DNA of 64,000 nucleotides from Pseudomonadota bacterium (GTDB lineage Bacteria > Pseudomonadota > Gammaproteobacteria > Burkholderiales > JAJZUU01). The stretch spans positions 26,145 to 90,144 of the forward strand of contig JAJZUU010000003.1 in assembly GCA_021848325.1 (NCBI GenBank). Reading direction: 5' to 3'. This document shows, one piece after another, positions 10,836-19,246 of this stretch (its first letter is position 1; each line of letters begins with the position of its first letter). The notes under the pieces were generated by a model. It ran no database searches, was not told the origin of the DNA, and was given only the letters and a program-made list of their open reading frames with translations. The position numbers and the translations under genes were made by a program.

Positions 10836-11675
10836 TTGCGCCTCCAACCCATGCCCGGCCCTTACGCCATCGATCATTACGAGAACTTTCCGGTTGCCTC
10901 GATCCTGCTGCCGCAGCGGCTGCGGCGGCCAATCAGCGTCATTTACCGCTTCGCGCGACAGGCGGACGATTTCGCCGATGAGGGCGATTTCGCGGACGCC
11001 TCCCGCCTCCAGTCGCTGGCCGACTTCCGCCGGGAACTGGACGACATCGCGAACGGTTCCCCCTTATCAACGCCGCTGTTCCGCGACCTGGCGGATGTGG
11101 TCAGGCAGCACGGCCTGCCCTTACGGCCATTTTACGACCTGCTGGACGCCTTTTCCCAGGACGTCGCCAAGAAGCGCTACGCCCATTTCGGCGAGGTCAT
11201 GACCTACTGCCGCCGCTCCGCGAATCCGGTGGGCCGGTTGCTGCTGCACCTTTACGGGGAGGCCTCGCCGCGCAACCTGGCCTACTCTAATGCCATCTGC
11301 TCCGCGCTGCAGTTGATCAATTTTCTGCAGGACGTGGCGATCGATTACGGCAAGGGGCGCATCTACCTGCCCCAGGACGAAATGGCAAGATACGGGATCG
11401 ACGAGGCGCAGATCGCCCGCGGCGACAGCGGCGGGCTGTGGCGGCCCTTCATGCAGTTCCAGGTGGCGCGCAGCCACCGGCTGCTGCGCGCGGGCGCGCC
11501 CCTTGGGAAGGCGCTGCGCGGCCGGATCGGCCTGGAGATGCGCATGATTATTGCCGGCGGCGAGACCATCCTGCGCAAGCTGCGCCATTGCGGCGGGGAT
11601 GTTTTCCGCCAGCGCCCGGTGCTGCGGCCCGCCGACTGGCTGGCCATGGCCTACCGCGCCGTGCGCGCCGCCTGA
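10836..11675 (+). CDS. hpnC: Squalene synthase-like protein HpnC (hydroxysqualene synthase)
   Basis: 279 aa trans-isoprenyl diphosphate synthase-like enzyme. It has the HpnC opening YAIDHYENFPVASILLPQRL, a first Asp-rich motif QADDFADEG and a second region LINFLQDVAIDYGKGRIYLP. In the HpnCDE pathway HpnD first makes presqualene diphosphate from two farnesyl diphosphates and HpnC converts it to hydroxysqualene. The start at 10836 could instead be the ATG at 10851 (MPGPYAIDHY), which is nearer to most homologues. It is first of a hpnC-hpnD-hpnE-SDR run. Confidence 0.93.
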   Translation: MRLQPMPGPYAIDHYENFPVASILLPQRLRRPISVIYRFARQADDFADEGDFADASRLQSLADFRRELDDIANGSPLSTPLFRDLADVVRQHGLPLRPFYDLLDAFSQDVAKKRYAHFGEVMTYCRRSANPVGRLLLHLYGEASPRNLAYSNAICSALQLINFLQDVAIDYGKGRIYLPQDEMARYGIDEAQIARGDSGGLWRPFMQFQVARSHRLLRAGAPLGKALRGRIGLEMRMIIAGGETILRKLRHCGGDVFRQRPVLRPADWLAMAYRAVRAA

Positions 11676-11697
11676 CGCCGCAGCCCAGGGAACGCCC

Positions 11698-12531
11698 GTG
11701 ACCCCGGACGAATATTGCCAAGACATGGCCGCCAGAAGCGGCTCCAGCTTCTACTACAGCTTCCTGTTCCTGCCCCGGAACAGGCGCCGCGCCATCACCG
11801 CCCTGTACGCCTTCTGCCGCGAGGTGGACGACATCGTGGACGAATGCAGCGACCCCTTCGTGGCCCGCGCCAAGCTGGCGTGGTGGCGCGATGAAACCGC
11901 CGCCATCTTCGACGGCCGTCCCAGCCATCCGGTAGGCCATGCCCTGGTGCCGGCGATCCAGCGCTACGGCCTGGCCGCCGAGCAGTTCCGGGAGATCATC
12001 GACGGCATGGAAATGGACCTGGAGCACAACCGCTACCCGGATTTCAGGGCGCTCCAGCTCTACTGCCACCGTGTAGCCGGGGTGGTAGGCCAGATCTCCG
12101 CCACGATCTTCGGCTACCACGACCACCGGACACTGAAATACGCCCACCACCTGGGGCTGGCCTTCCAGTTGACCAACATCATCCGCGACGTGGGAGAGGA
12201 TGCCCGGCGCAACCGCATCTATCTGCCCCTGGACGAACTCGCCCGCTACGGGGTCTCCGTGGAGGACATCCTGCAACGCCGGGAATCCGACCGCTTCAGG
12301 CGGCTCATGGAATTTCAGATCGATCGCGCCCAGGGCTTCTATGGGCAGGCGCTGGCGGAATTGCCGGCGGGCGACCGCAAGGCCCAGCGGGCGGGGCTGG
12401 CCATGGCCGCCATCTACCGCACCCTGCTGGAAGAGATCAGGCGCGACGGCTGCCGGGTGCTGGACCGGCGCACGGCGCTCACCCCGGTGCGCAAGCTGTG
12501 GCTCGCCGGAAAGACCTGGGCGCGGGGCTGA
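11698..12531 (+). CDS. hpnD: Presqualene diphosphate synthase HpnD
   Basis: 277 aa from a GTG start (MTPDEYCQDMAARSGSSFYY) with AGGGAA upstream. The frame is open further 5' but this start fits the family and avoids overlap with hpnC. Both Asp-rich motifs of squalene/phytoene synthases are present: EVDDIVDEC and NIIRDVGEDARRNRIYLP. It condenses two farnesyl diphosphates to presqualene diphosphate. It is six bases before hpnE, so the three genes form an operon. Confidence 0.93.
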   Translation: MTPDEYCQDMAARSGSSFYYSFLFLPRNRRRAITALYAFCREVDDIVDECSDPFVARAKLAWWRDETAAIFDGRPSHPVGHALVPAIQRYGLAAEQFREIIDGMEMDLEHNRYPDFRALQLYCHRVAGVVGQISATIFGYHDHRTLKYAHHLGLAFQLTNIIRDVGEDARRNRIYLPLDELARYGVSVEDILQRRESDRFRRLMEFQIDRAQGFYGQALAELPAGDRKAQRAGLAMAAIYRTLLEEIRRDGCRVLDRRTALTPVRKLWLAGKTWARG

Positions 12532-12537
12532 CGGGCC

Positions 12538-13857
12538 ATGGAGCGGCAGGTCGCAGTCATCGGCGGCGGCTACGCAGGGCTGGCCGCCGCCGTGACCCTT
12601 GCTCGGCATGGTATGGCGGTGACCGTTTTCGAAGCGGCGCGGCGGCTCGGCGGCCGGGCGCGAGGGGTGGATCACCGCGGCCTGGTGCTGGACAACGGCC
12701 AGCATCTCCTGCTCGGCGCCTACCGCCAGACCCTGGGCCTGATCGACCTGGTAGCCCCGGAGGATGCGGCATGCCGGGGCTCGCCCTACCTCAGGCTGCC
12801 CCTGGGACTCGAGGTGCCCGGGCAGTTCCGGTTGAAGATATGGCCCCTGCCCGGGCCTCTCGGGCTGGCGCTGGGACTGCTTGCGGCCGGCGGTCTGAGC
12901 TTGGGCGATCGGGTGCGGGCGCTGGGTTTCATGGCGCAAATGCGCCGCCGCAAATTCTCCCTGGCGGCGGACATGAGCGTCGCCGCCCTGCTGGCGGCCC
13001 AGCGTCAGGGCGAGCGCGCCCGGCGCCTGTTGTGGCAACCGCTCTGCCTGGCCGCCCTCAACACCCCGCCCGAGGCGGCATCGGCCCAGGTGTTCCTGAA
13101 CGTGCTGCGGGATACGCTGAATGGCCGGCACGATGCCAGCGACATGATCCTGCCGCGCATCGACCTCGGCCGGCTGTTCCCGGAGCGAGCCGCGCGCTAC
13201 CTGGAAAGACGCGGTGGCTGCGTGAGGACTTCCGCGGCGGTGCGGGCCGTGCTCAGCCATCCCGCCGGTTTCGAAATCGCCGCCGATGCGGGCAGCGAGC
13301 GCTTCCCCCAGGTGGTGTGTGCCGTCGCACCCCAGCACCTGGCGCGCGTCGTCGCCCATTTACCCGAGCTTTCGGGAGCGGTCGAGATGGTGCGCGGATT
13401 CGAATACGAACCGATCTACACCGTCTACCTGCAATACCCGGAACACGTCGGCCTGGCCAGCCCGATACTCGGGTTGACAGGCGGGATCGGGCAATGGGTG
13501 TTCGACCGGGGGCGAGTCAACCAGACCCCGGGGCTGCTGGCCGTGGTGATCAGCGCCCGCGGCGCACACCAGGCCCTGTCCCGGGAGGCATTGGCGCAGC
13601 GGGTGCATGAAGAGCTTGCGGCCGCCGTGGGCGGGCTTCCGCCCCCGCGCTGGCAGATGGTGATCGCGGAAAAGCGCAGCACCTTTTCTTGTCGGGCGGG
13701 TATCCGGCGGCCGGGGCAGCTCACGCCCCTGCGGGGTTTTTACCTGGCCGGCGACTATACCGCCGGCGACTATCCGGCAACCCTCGAAGCGGCGGTGCAA
13801 AGCGGGGTAAAATGCGCGCACCATCTCTTGACCCAGGACCGCGGCGACCAGCCATGA
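12538..13857 (+). CDS. hpnE: Hydroxysqualene dehydroxylase HpnE (FAD-dependent amine oxidase family)
   Basis: 439 aa flavoprotein. The N-terminal dinucleotide-binding motif is VIGGGYAGLAAAVTLARHG followed by GGRARG. The C-terminal FAD contact is FYLAGDYTAGDYPATLEAAV. The family reduces hydroxysqualene to squalene as the last step of the bacterial HpnCDE route. The product feeds hopanoid synthesis, but no squalene-hopene cyclase gene lies in the window. Its stop overlaps the start of the next gene (ATGA). Confidence 0.93.
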   Translation: MERQVAVIGGGYAGLAAAVTLARHGMAVTVFEAARRLGGRARGVDHRGLVLDNGQHLLLGAYRQTLGLIDLVAPEDAACRGSPYLRLPLGLEVPGQFRLKIWPLPGPLGLALGLLAAGGLSLGDRVRALGFMAQMRRRKFSLAADMSVAALLAAQRQGERARRLLWQPLCLAALNTPPEAASAQVFLNVLRDTLNGRHDASDMILPRIDLGRLFPERAARYLERRGGCVRTSAAVRAVLSHPAGFEIAADAGSERFPQVVCAVAPQHLARVVAHLPELSGAVEMVRGFEYEPIYTVYLQYPEHVGLASPILGLTGGIGQWVFDRGRVNQTPGLLAVVISARGAHQALSREALAQRVHEELAAAVGGLPPPRWQMVIAEKRSTFSCRAGIRRPGQLTPLRGFYLAGDYTAGDYPATLEAAVQSGVKCAHHLLTQDRGDQP

Positions 13858-14591
13858 AGAACTATCAGCCCCCCCCGAGCCTGCTCGATGACAGAATCAT
13901 CCTGGTAACCGGCGCCGGACAGGGCATCGGCCGGGCGGCCGCGCTCGCCTTCGCCGCCCATGGCGCCACGGTGATCCTGCACGGGCGCAAGGTAGCCAAA
14001 CTGGAGGCGGTGTACGACGAGATCGAAACGGCCGGCCACCCCACCCCCGCCATCTTCCCCTTGGACCTGGAGCAGGCGGGAGACCAGGAGTTCGCGGGGC
14101 TGGCCGAGGCCATCGGCCGCCAACTGGGCGCACTGCACGGCATTCTGCACAATGCGGCCCACCTCATCCCCCCCAGCCCCCTGGAATACCAGACCCTGGA
14201 CCAATGGCTGACCCTGCTGCGGGTCAACCTGGCCGCCCCCTTTGCCCTGACTCGCGCCTGTCTGCCGCTGCTCAAGGCGACCGGGGACGCCGCGGTCGTC
14301 ATGACCTCCGAAAGCCACGCGCACCCGCCCGCCGCCTATTGGGGAGGGTTCGCGGTGTCCAAGAGCGGGCTGGAAACCCTGGTGAAAATCTGGTCCCAGG
14401 AGTGGGAGATATTCCCCGGCCTGCGCATCAATGCCGTCGTTCCGGGGCCCGTCCGCTCGCCTCAGCGCGCCCGGACGCACCCCGGCGAGGCGAAGGACCG
14501 TCTCCCCGGCGCCGAGTCCCTCATGCCCACCTATCTCTATCTGATGGGCAAGGACGGCCGGGAAACCCGGGGGCAAATTCTGCAATGCTGA
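13854..14591 (+). CDS. YciK-family short-chain dehydrogenase/reductase
   Basis: 245 aa from the ATG in the 4-bp ATGA overlap with hpnE. It has the classical SDR nucleotide motif TGAGQGIGRAAAL (about residue 20) and an HNAAH motif (NNAG equivalent). The usual YxxxK active site appears as YWGGFAVSKSG, where the Ser-Tyr region has Tyr followed by Lys ten residues later, as in YciK proteins. The substrate is unknown. Coupling to hpnE suggests shared expression, not necessarily a lipid role. It converges on the first FHA gene. Confidence 0.85.
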   Translation: MKNYQPPPSLLDDRIILVTGAGQGIGRAAALAFAAHGATVILHGRKVAKLEAVYDEIETAGHPTPAIFPLDLEQAGDQEFAGLAEAIGRQLGALHGILHNAAHLIPPSPLEYQTLDQWLTLLRVNLAAPFALTRACLPLLKATGDAAVVMTSESHAHPPAAYWGGFAVSKSGLETLVKIWSQEWEIFPGLRINAVVPGPVRSPQRARTHPGEAKDRLPGAESLMPTYLYLMGKDGRETRGQILQC

Positions 14592-15287
14592 TCACTTGAG
14601 AAAAAATATCAGCTTATCGTCCCCCAGCTCGATGAGATCGCCTTCCTGAAGGGGGTGCGGCTGGGTTCCGATGGACTTGCCATTGACCCGCGGATATTTC
14701 TTGCCTTCCACGTGGGTCACGTAGTAGCCGTGAGGGCGCCGGGTAATCACGGCGACCCGTTCCCCGGGCCGCCCGAAGGTCTTCAGGGCCCGGTTCAGCG
14801 CCACTTCGCGCCCGGCATGGGGCCCCTTGACCCCCTTTACCCCGCCCAGGGGAAAGGTCGCCTTGACCGACCTGGCCGCGGACAGCGCGGTAGCGAGCCG
14901 CGAACCGGCCTGCTCCTCGGCACGTTCCCCGGGTACCCCATGAAACTCCGGCTGCGGCGCTATTATCAGTGTCTTGTCGAAGTCCATGTCCCGGCTGGCC
15001 CGTTGACTCACGTATTTTAGCTGGAACCCGCCGATCTCTATCACGTCGTTGTTCTGCAGGATATGGCGCTCCACCTTGGCTCCGTTGAGCAGGGTGCCGT
15101 TGGTGCTGCCGGAATCCTCCAGTACCTGGTCGTTGCCCACGGTGAGGATGGCGGCGTGCTCCTTGCTGACCCCCTGTTCGTCCAATTGGATGTCGTTCCC
15201 CGCCTTGCGTCCGATGGTGAAACGATCCTTGTCCAGGAAGTAGTGCCCCACCACGGCGCCATCCCGGCTTACCACCAGTTTCGCCAT
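14592..15287 (-). CDS. FHA-domain protein 1 (tandem FHA-like domains)
   Basis: 231 aa. The N-terminal FHA domain (about 1-95) has the phosphothreonine-binding signature: FTIGRKAGNDIQL, the SKEHAAI motif and DSGSTNGTLLNG. The C-terminal domain (about 140-231) is a second, more divergent FHA-like fold with VITRRPHGYYVTHVEGK and VNGKSIG. It has the same two-part architecture as the product at 18400-19140, so the two are paralogues. It is eight bases downstream of the PP2C gene in the same direction. Likely role: reader of phosphothreonine marks set by the kinase encoded at 16393. The partner is inferred, not shown. Confidence 0.88.
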   Translation of the reverse strand: MAKLVVSRDGAVVGHYFLDKDRFTIGRKAGNDIQLDEQGVSKEHAAILTVGNDQVLEDSGSTNGTLLNGAKVERHILQNNDVIEIGGFQLKYVSQRASRDMDFDKTLIIAPQPEFHGVPGERAEEQAGSRLATALSAARSVKATFPLGGVKGVKGPHAGREVALNRALKTFGRPGERVAVITRRPHGYYVTHVEGKKYPRVNGKSIGTQPHPLQEGDLIELGDDKLIFFLK

Positions 15288-15295
15288 CTCGCCTC

Positions 15296-16126
15296 CTAGA
15301 ACATCCTGAGCCAGCCGAACAACCGGTCGGCCAGGCTGCGCGCTGCGGCTGCCTGGTCCACGACCTTCACGACAAGCACCGAGATGTTGTCGTGGCCCCC
15401 GTTATCGTTGGCCATTTGCACCAATTGATTCGCCGTCAGCGGCAGATTGGCGTTGAGTTCGGCCACCGCCAGATCGATATCCGCTTCATCCACCATGTCG
15501 TTCAGGCCGTCCGAGCAGAGCAGGTACACGTCGCCGGGGACCGCCGCCTCCTCCCTGACATCCACGTCGACTTCCTGCGCGACCCCAAGAGCGCGAGTCA
15601 CCAGATTGCGGTTGTGGGAGATCTTGGCCTCGTCCGAGGTGATGAGCCCCAGTTCCACCTGCTCTTGCAGCAGCGAATGATCGTGGGTCAGCAGTTCGAA
15701 CCGCCCGTGGCGCAGCCGGTATAGCCGGGAATCCCCGACATGGGCGACGGTCGCCCGGCCCTCGTGCAGGAGCAGGGCCACCACCGTGGTCCCCATGCCG
15801 TGGCAGCCGCTGTCGGACTGCGCGGTACGATAAATGGCGCGGTTTGCCCTCTCCACCGCGTTCCTGAGCGCCTGTCCCTGCCGGGAAAGCCCGCTCCCGG
15901 CAGGAATCGGGGCGCCGCTATCCTCGGCCAAGACCCGCTTGAGGTCTTCGACGATGGCCGCGCTGGCCATCTTGCTGGCGATGTCGCCCGCCTTGTAGCC
16001 GCCCATGCCGTCAGCCAGGACAAACAGCCCCAGGCTGTCGTCGCTTACCACGCTGTCCTCGTTGAACGAGCGGACCACGCCGGGGTCGGTCAGACTGGCG
16101 CTTTCCAGCCGAATGGGTGATGTCAT
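15296..16126 (-). CDS. PP2C-type serine/threonine phosphatase 1
   Basis: 276 aa, single PPM/PP2C domain of Stp1/PphA type. All metal-binding motifs are visible: RSFNEDS near residue 20, VLADGMGG, GDSRLYRLR, LCSDGLNDMV and the final GGHDNISVLVVKV. It removes phosphate from Ser/Thr in a Mn/Mg-dependent way. It is divergent from the kinase gene across a 266-bp promoter gap and sits in front of FHA gene 1. It probably opposes the kinase. Confidence 0.93.
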   Translation of the reverse strand: MTSPIRLESASLTDPGVVRSFNEDSVVSDDSLGLFVLADGMGGYKAGDIASKMASAAIVEDLKRVLAEDSGAPIPAGSGLSRQGQALRNAVERANRAIYRTAQSDSGCHGMGTTVVALLLHEGRATVAHVGDSRLYRLRHGRFELLTHDHSLLQEQVELGLITSDEAKISHNRNLVTRALGVAQEVDVDVREEAAVPGDVYLLCSDGLNDMVDEADIDLAVAELNANLPLTANQLVQMANDNGGHDNISVLVVKVVDQAAAARSLADRLFGWLRMF

Positions 16127-16301
16127 GCCATGCTACTCCGAACGTCTTGCGAAGCCTTTTCCAAACCCGACCTGCCAGCCACGCAGCAAGTCCTTGCGTG
16201 GGCTACATTCTCTCATCAGCCCCACCGAAAAAGCAAGGCAAGCGGAGCCGCCGGACACAGGCGTAAACCCATGGGAATAAAAACATTTTCGTCCGGCGGC
16301 C

Positions 16302-16330
16302 TTGACATCCCTTCACGAAAAAACTACTGT
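16302..16330 (+). promoter_or_regulatory. Candidate sigma-70 promoter of the kinase gene
   Basis: Perfect TTGACA (16302-16307), 17-bp spacer and TACTGT (16325-16330, weak -10), 62 bases before the kinase ATG in the divergent gap. Confidence 0.5.
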
Positions 16331-16392
16331 TATGGCAATCCGCAGCGCCACCCCTTTTCCCGGACATCCCCGGATTCCAACAGCAGTCTTTC

Positions 16393-17973
16393 ATGGCAAT
16401 CGAAAAATTAGGACGCTATAGAATCACCTCCGAACTGGGGCAGGGTGCCATGGGCGTGGTCTACAAGGCCGAAGACCCGGTCATCGAGCGTCCCGTGGCC
16501 ATCAAGACCATCAAACTCGACCTGTCCAAGGCGGAGCTGGCCAATTTCGAGGCACGTTTCTACCGGGAGGCGAAATCCGCAGGGCGCCTCAACCATCCCA
16601 ACATCGTGACCATCTACGATGTCGGCAAGAGCGACAACATGGCCTACATGGCGATGGAGTTCCTCGAAGGCCAGGCCCTGCGCGACATTCTCGACGCCCA
16701 CACCGCGCTTGCCATCGACAAGATCGCCGACATCGCCGCCCAGGTGGCCGACGGCCTGGCCTACGCCCACGAAAACGGGATCGTCCATCGGGACATCAAG
16801 CCCGCCAACATCATGATCGTCCGCGACGGGGTGGCCAAGATCACCGATTTCGGGATCGCGCAGATGCCCACGGGCTCCAGGACCCTGGCCGGCACGGTGC
16901 TGGGCTCGCCGAAGTACATGGCCCCGGAGCAGGTGGTGGGGCAACAGGTGGACGGCCGCTCGGACATCTTCTCCCTGGGCGTGGTGATGTATGAAATGCT
17001 GACGGGCGAGTCCCCTTTTGACGGGGACAATATCAGCGCCATCATGTACCGCATCATCAACGAGACGCCCCCGTCCCCCAAGACGCTCAATCCTCGGGTT
17101 CCGGATGGATTCGACTATATCGTCGCCAAGGCCCTGGCCAAGCACCCGGATGACCGGTATCAGGATGCAGCCGAACTGGCGCACGACCTCAGAAACTGTC
17201 AAAATCTGTCCGTACCCCAGCCTGTCGGCGCCGCGGATGGTCCCGTAAGGACCCTGGAACGGCGGGCCAGGCCCAGGCTCGACATGGGCGAGGAAACCCT
17301 GTTCCTGAACCAGATCACCGGCGGCATGATCGGCAGCCGGGACGGCGAGAAATCCGCCGAGACGGACCAGGGCATCGCCGCTATCGTACGCTGGCCCGCC
17401 GGCCTCGAGGGTATAAGGAAGCTCTTGCTGTGGCTCACCCCGGTGCTGTTGGTGGCCTTTGCCGCAACCGTCATCTGGGGCACGCGGGAACACACCGAGG
17501 CAACGCCACAGCCGCAAACCTTGGCGGTGGCCCCGCAGCAGCCGGCCGTCGGGGCTCCGGTACCTCCCGTGGCAGAGACGCCGATTAGCCCGCCGGCGCC
17601 GTCCGCCGAAGCCGTCCCGCAAGAACAGGAGAGGAAGGTCGAAGTCGAAGCCGACGCCCTCCCCCCGCGCCCTATGAGCGCGCGCCGCCAAGAGGTGCAA
17701 AAATCCAAGGGCGACGCCCTGGCAAAGGCTGGGGATCAGCAACAGCAGGCCGCCCCCGCGGCGGGCCAGGCGCTGATCACTTTCGCCATCACCCCGTGGG
17801 GAGAGATTTACATCGACGGGAACAAGGTCGGCGCTTCGCCCCCCCTCAAAGAACTACACGTTCCGGCCGGCAAGCACAGGATAGAGATCAGGAACCTGAA
17901 CTTCACCGCCTATTCGGAAACGGTGGATCTTAGACCGGACACCACAAAAAAGATAAAATACCTATTCAAATAG
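16393..17973 (+). CDS. Membrane Ser/Thr protein kinase, PknB-like, with C-terminal PEGA domain
   Basis: 526 aa. The Hanks-type kinase domain (about 8-270) is complete: GQGAMGVVYKA glycine loop, Lys38 in VAIKTI, catalytic HRDIKPANIM (Asp134), DFG at 152-154 and the SPKYMAPEQ activation segment. A linker and one membrane span (about 340-357, LLWLTPVLLVAFAATVIWG) lead to a Pro/Ala-rich stretch. The last 65 residues form a PEGA domain (WGEIYIDGNKVGASPPLKEL). The kinase faces the cytoplasm and the PEGA domain the periplasm, a sensor-like layout. It is followed nine bases later by a lipoprotein gene. Substrates are unknown. Confidence 0.94.
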   Translation: MAIEKLGRYRITSELGQGAMGVVYKAEDPVIERPVAIKTIKLDLSKAELANFEARFYREAKSAGRLNHPNIVTIYDVGKSDNMAYMAMEFLEGQALRDILDAHTALAIDKIADIAAQVADGLAYAHENGIVHRDIKPANIMIVRDGVAKITDFGIAQMPTGSRTLAGTVLGSPKYMAPEQVVGQQVDGRSDIFSLGVVMYEMLTGESPFDGDNISAIMYRIINETPPSPKTLNPRVPDGFDYIVAKALAKHPDDRYQDAAELAHDLRNCQNLSVPQPVGAADGPVRTLERRARPRLDMGEETLFLNQITGGMIGSRDGEKSAETDQGIAAIVRWPAGLEGIRKLLLWLTPVLLVAFAATVIWGTREHTEATPQPQTLAVAPQQPAVGAPVPPVAETPISPPAPSAEAVPQEQERKVEVEADALPPRPMSARRQEVQKSKGDALAKAGDQQQQAAPAAGQALITFAITPWGEIYIDGNKVGASPPLKELHVPAGKHRIEIRNLNFTAYSETVDLRPDTTKKIKYLFK

Positions 17974-17982
17974 GGAGGGGCC

Positions 17983-18399
17983 GTGTCTTACATCCGAACG
18001 CTGGTGGCACTCGTTTTCGTCGCAATCTGGCTTGCCGGCTGCTCTTCCGCCCCGGTACGGGAATTGGGCCTGGGCAAATATGCGCCGCGCAAGGCGGAAC
18101 GGGATCTGTCCGCCGGTATCAGCAGCTACGAGAACGGCAACTACCAACTGGCGGCGAAACGGCTGCAGGGCGCCCTCGACGCCGGACTGACCTTCAAGAG
18201 CGACCAGATCAGCGCGCACAAGTACTTGGCGTTCATCTACTGCACCTCCGAGCGCGTAAAGCAATGCCGCGAGGAATTCAAGAAGGCCCTGGAGATCGAT
18301 CCGAACTTCGAACTGTCCACCGCCGAGGCGGGACACCCCATCTGGGGACCGGTCTTCAGCGGTCTCAAGGCCGAGCAGCCTCCGGCCAGCAGGCGCTAG
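17983..18399 (+). CDS. TPR-like lipoprotein (resembles TssQ-family T6SS-associated lipoproteins)
   Basis: 138 aa from a GTG start preceded by GGGAGGGG. The signal peptide ends in the lipobox LAGCS (Cys20). The mature part has a helical tetratrico-like repeat and the phrases KYLAFIYCTSERVKQCREEF and EAGHPIWGPVF. The latter resemble what I recall of proteins annotated as TssQ-family lipoproteins in Betaproteobacteria. No T6SS structural genes are in the window, so the T6SS link is an inference by similarity. It is cotranscribed with the kinase and may act as its periplasmic partner. Confidence 0.7.
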   Translation: MSYIRTLVALVFVAIWLAGCSSAPVRELGLGKYAPRKAERDLSAGISSYENGNYQLAAKRLQGALDAGLTFKSDQISAHKYLAFIYCTSERVKQCREEFKKALEIDPNFELSTAEAGHPIWGPVFSGLKAEQPPASRR

Positions 18400-19140
18400 T
18401 CAGTCGAAGTAGAATTCCATCTTGGTGCCAGCCACCTCGATGATATCGCGATCATTGAGCGCGCGGGAGTGGGGCCCGATCGGCAAACCGTTCAGCATGG
18501 GGAAGTCGTTCCCGTCCACGTGGGTCAGGAAATAGCCGCGGGGACGCCGCGTAATCACCGCCATCTGCACCCCGGGTTTTCCCAGCGTCGTCAGGGTCTT
18601 GCTGAGTTCCATCTCCTTGCCGGCCCCGGGGCCCGACAAGATGTGCACCCCGGCGGGTCGCACGGCCGCCGGGTCGTCGGCCCCGTGGCTCGGCACCGCC
18701 TCCATGCCCGCCGTCGGACCGCTCATCGCCTGGGTCCTGGTGGATTCGCGGTCGGCATCGGGCGCCGCACCCGCGGACCGCGTTCCCCGGTTCACCTCTT
18801 CCGGCTCCATCGGCAAGGTAAAGTCGTCATCCCCGTGGGAGGAGTGCAAAGCCGGCTCATAGACATACCTGAGCAGATATTTGGCGATCCTGATTTCATC
18901 GCCGTCCTGCAGCACGCACTTCTTCACCCGCCTGTTGTTGACCCTGACGCCATTGGTGCTGTGCAGGTCTTCCAGGAAAGAGTCGTTGCGGATGGTGATA
19001 ATGAGGGCATGGTCGCCGCTCACGGCGTTATGGCGCAGTTGGATATCGTTGTGGCTTTTTCGGCCGATTCTGATACGTTCCTTGTCGAGGACGTATTCGG
19101 CTTCCTGCTTCCCTTCGTTGTATACGACCAGCTTTGACAT
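18400..19140 (-). CDS. FHA-domain protein 2 (tandem FHA-like domains)
   Basis: 246 aa, paralogue of the protein at 14592-15287. The N-terminal FHA has RIRIGRKSHNDIQL, SGDHALIITI and DLHSTNGVRVNNRRV. A Thr/Ser/Pro-rich linker (about 115-165) precedes the C-terminal FHA-like domain with VITRRPRGYFLTHVDGNDFP. The linker holds several Thr (for example STRTQAMSGPT) that could be kinase targets. Its stop abuts the stop of the lipoprotein gene (convergent, no gap). Confidence 0.87.
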   Translation of the reverse strand: MSKLVVYNEGKQEAEYVLDKERIRIGRKSHNDIQLRHNAVSGDHALIITIRNDSFLEDLHSTNGVRVNNRRVKKCVLQDGDEIRIAKYLLRYVYEPALHSSHGDDDFTLPMEPEEVNRGTRSAGAAPDADRESTRTQAMSGPTAGMEAVPSHGADDPAAVRPAGVHILSGPGAGKEMELSKTLTTLGKPGVQMAVITRRPRGYFLTHVDGNDFPMLNGLPIGPHSRALNDRDIIEVAGTKMEFYFD

Positions 19141-19195
19141 GGCGGACGACCTTGCGGATTCCGCCGTTGGCAGCCGGCGGACTCTATTTCGATTA

Positions 19196-19219
19196 AGGAC
19201 CTGTTAAGCATCAGGTCCT
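19196..19219. other. Hairpin between PP2C gene 2 and FHA gene 2
   Basis: Perfect 8-bp inverted repeat AGGACCTG / CAGGTCCT with an 8-base loop. There is no clear T-tract. It could be a weak terminator of the PP2C-2 message or a control site for FHA gene 2. Confidence 0.4.
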
Positions 19220-19246
19220 AAGATGTATCAAAAGCGCAGGCGACCG

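Noticed and set aside
13689..13853. Upstream extension of the YciK-type SDR
   Set aside because: It would overlap hpnE by more than 160 bases and has no SDR homology; the ATG at 13854 in the ATGA overlap starts right before the Rossmann fold.
10836..13857. Carotenoid biosynthesis cluster (phytoene synthase / desaturase)
   Set aside because: Two squalene-synthase-like genes followed by an HpnE-type oxidase are diagnostic of hpnCDE; no crt cyclase, hydroxylase or typical CrtI length is seen.
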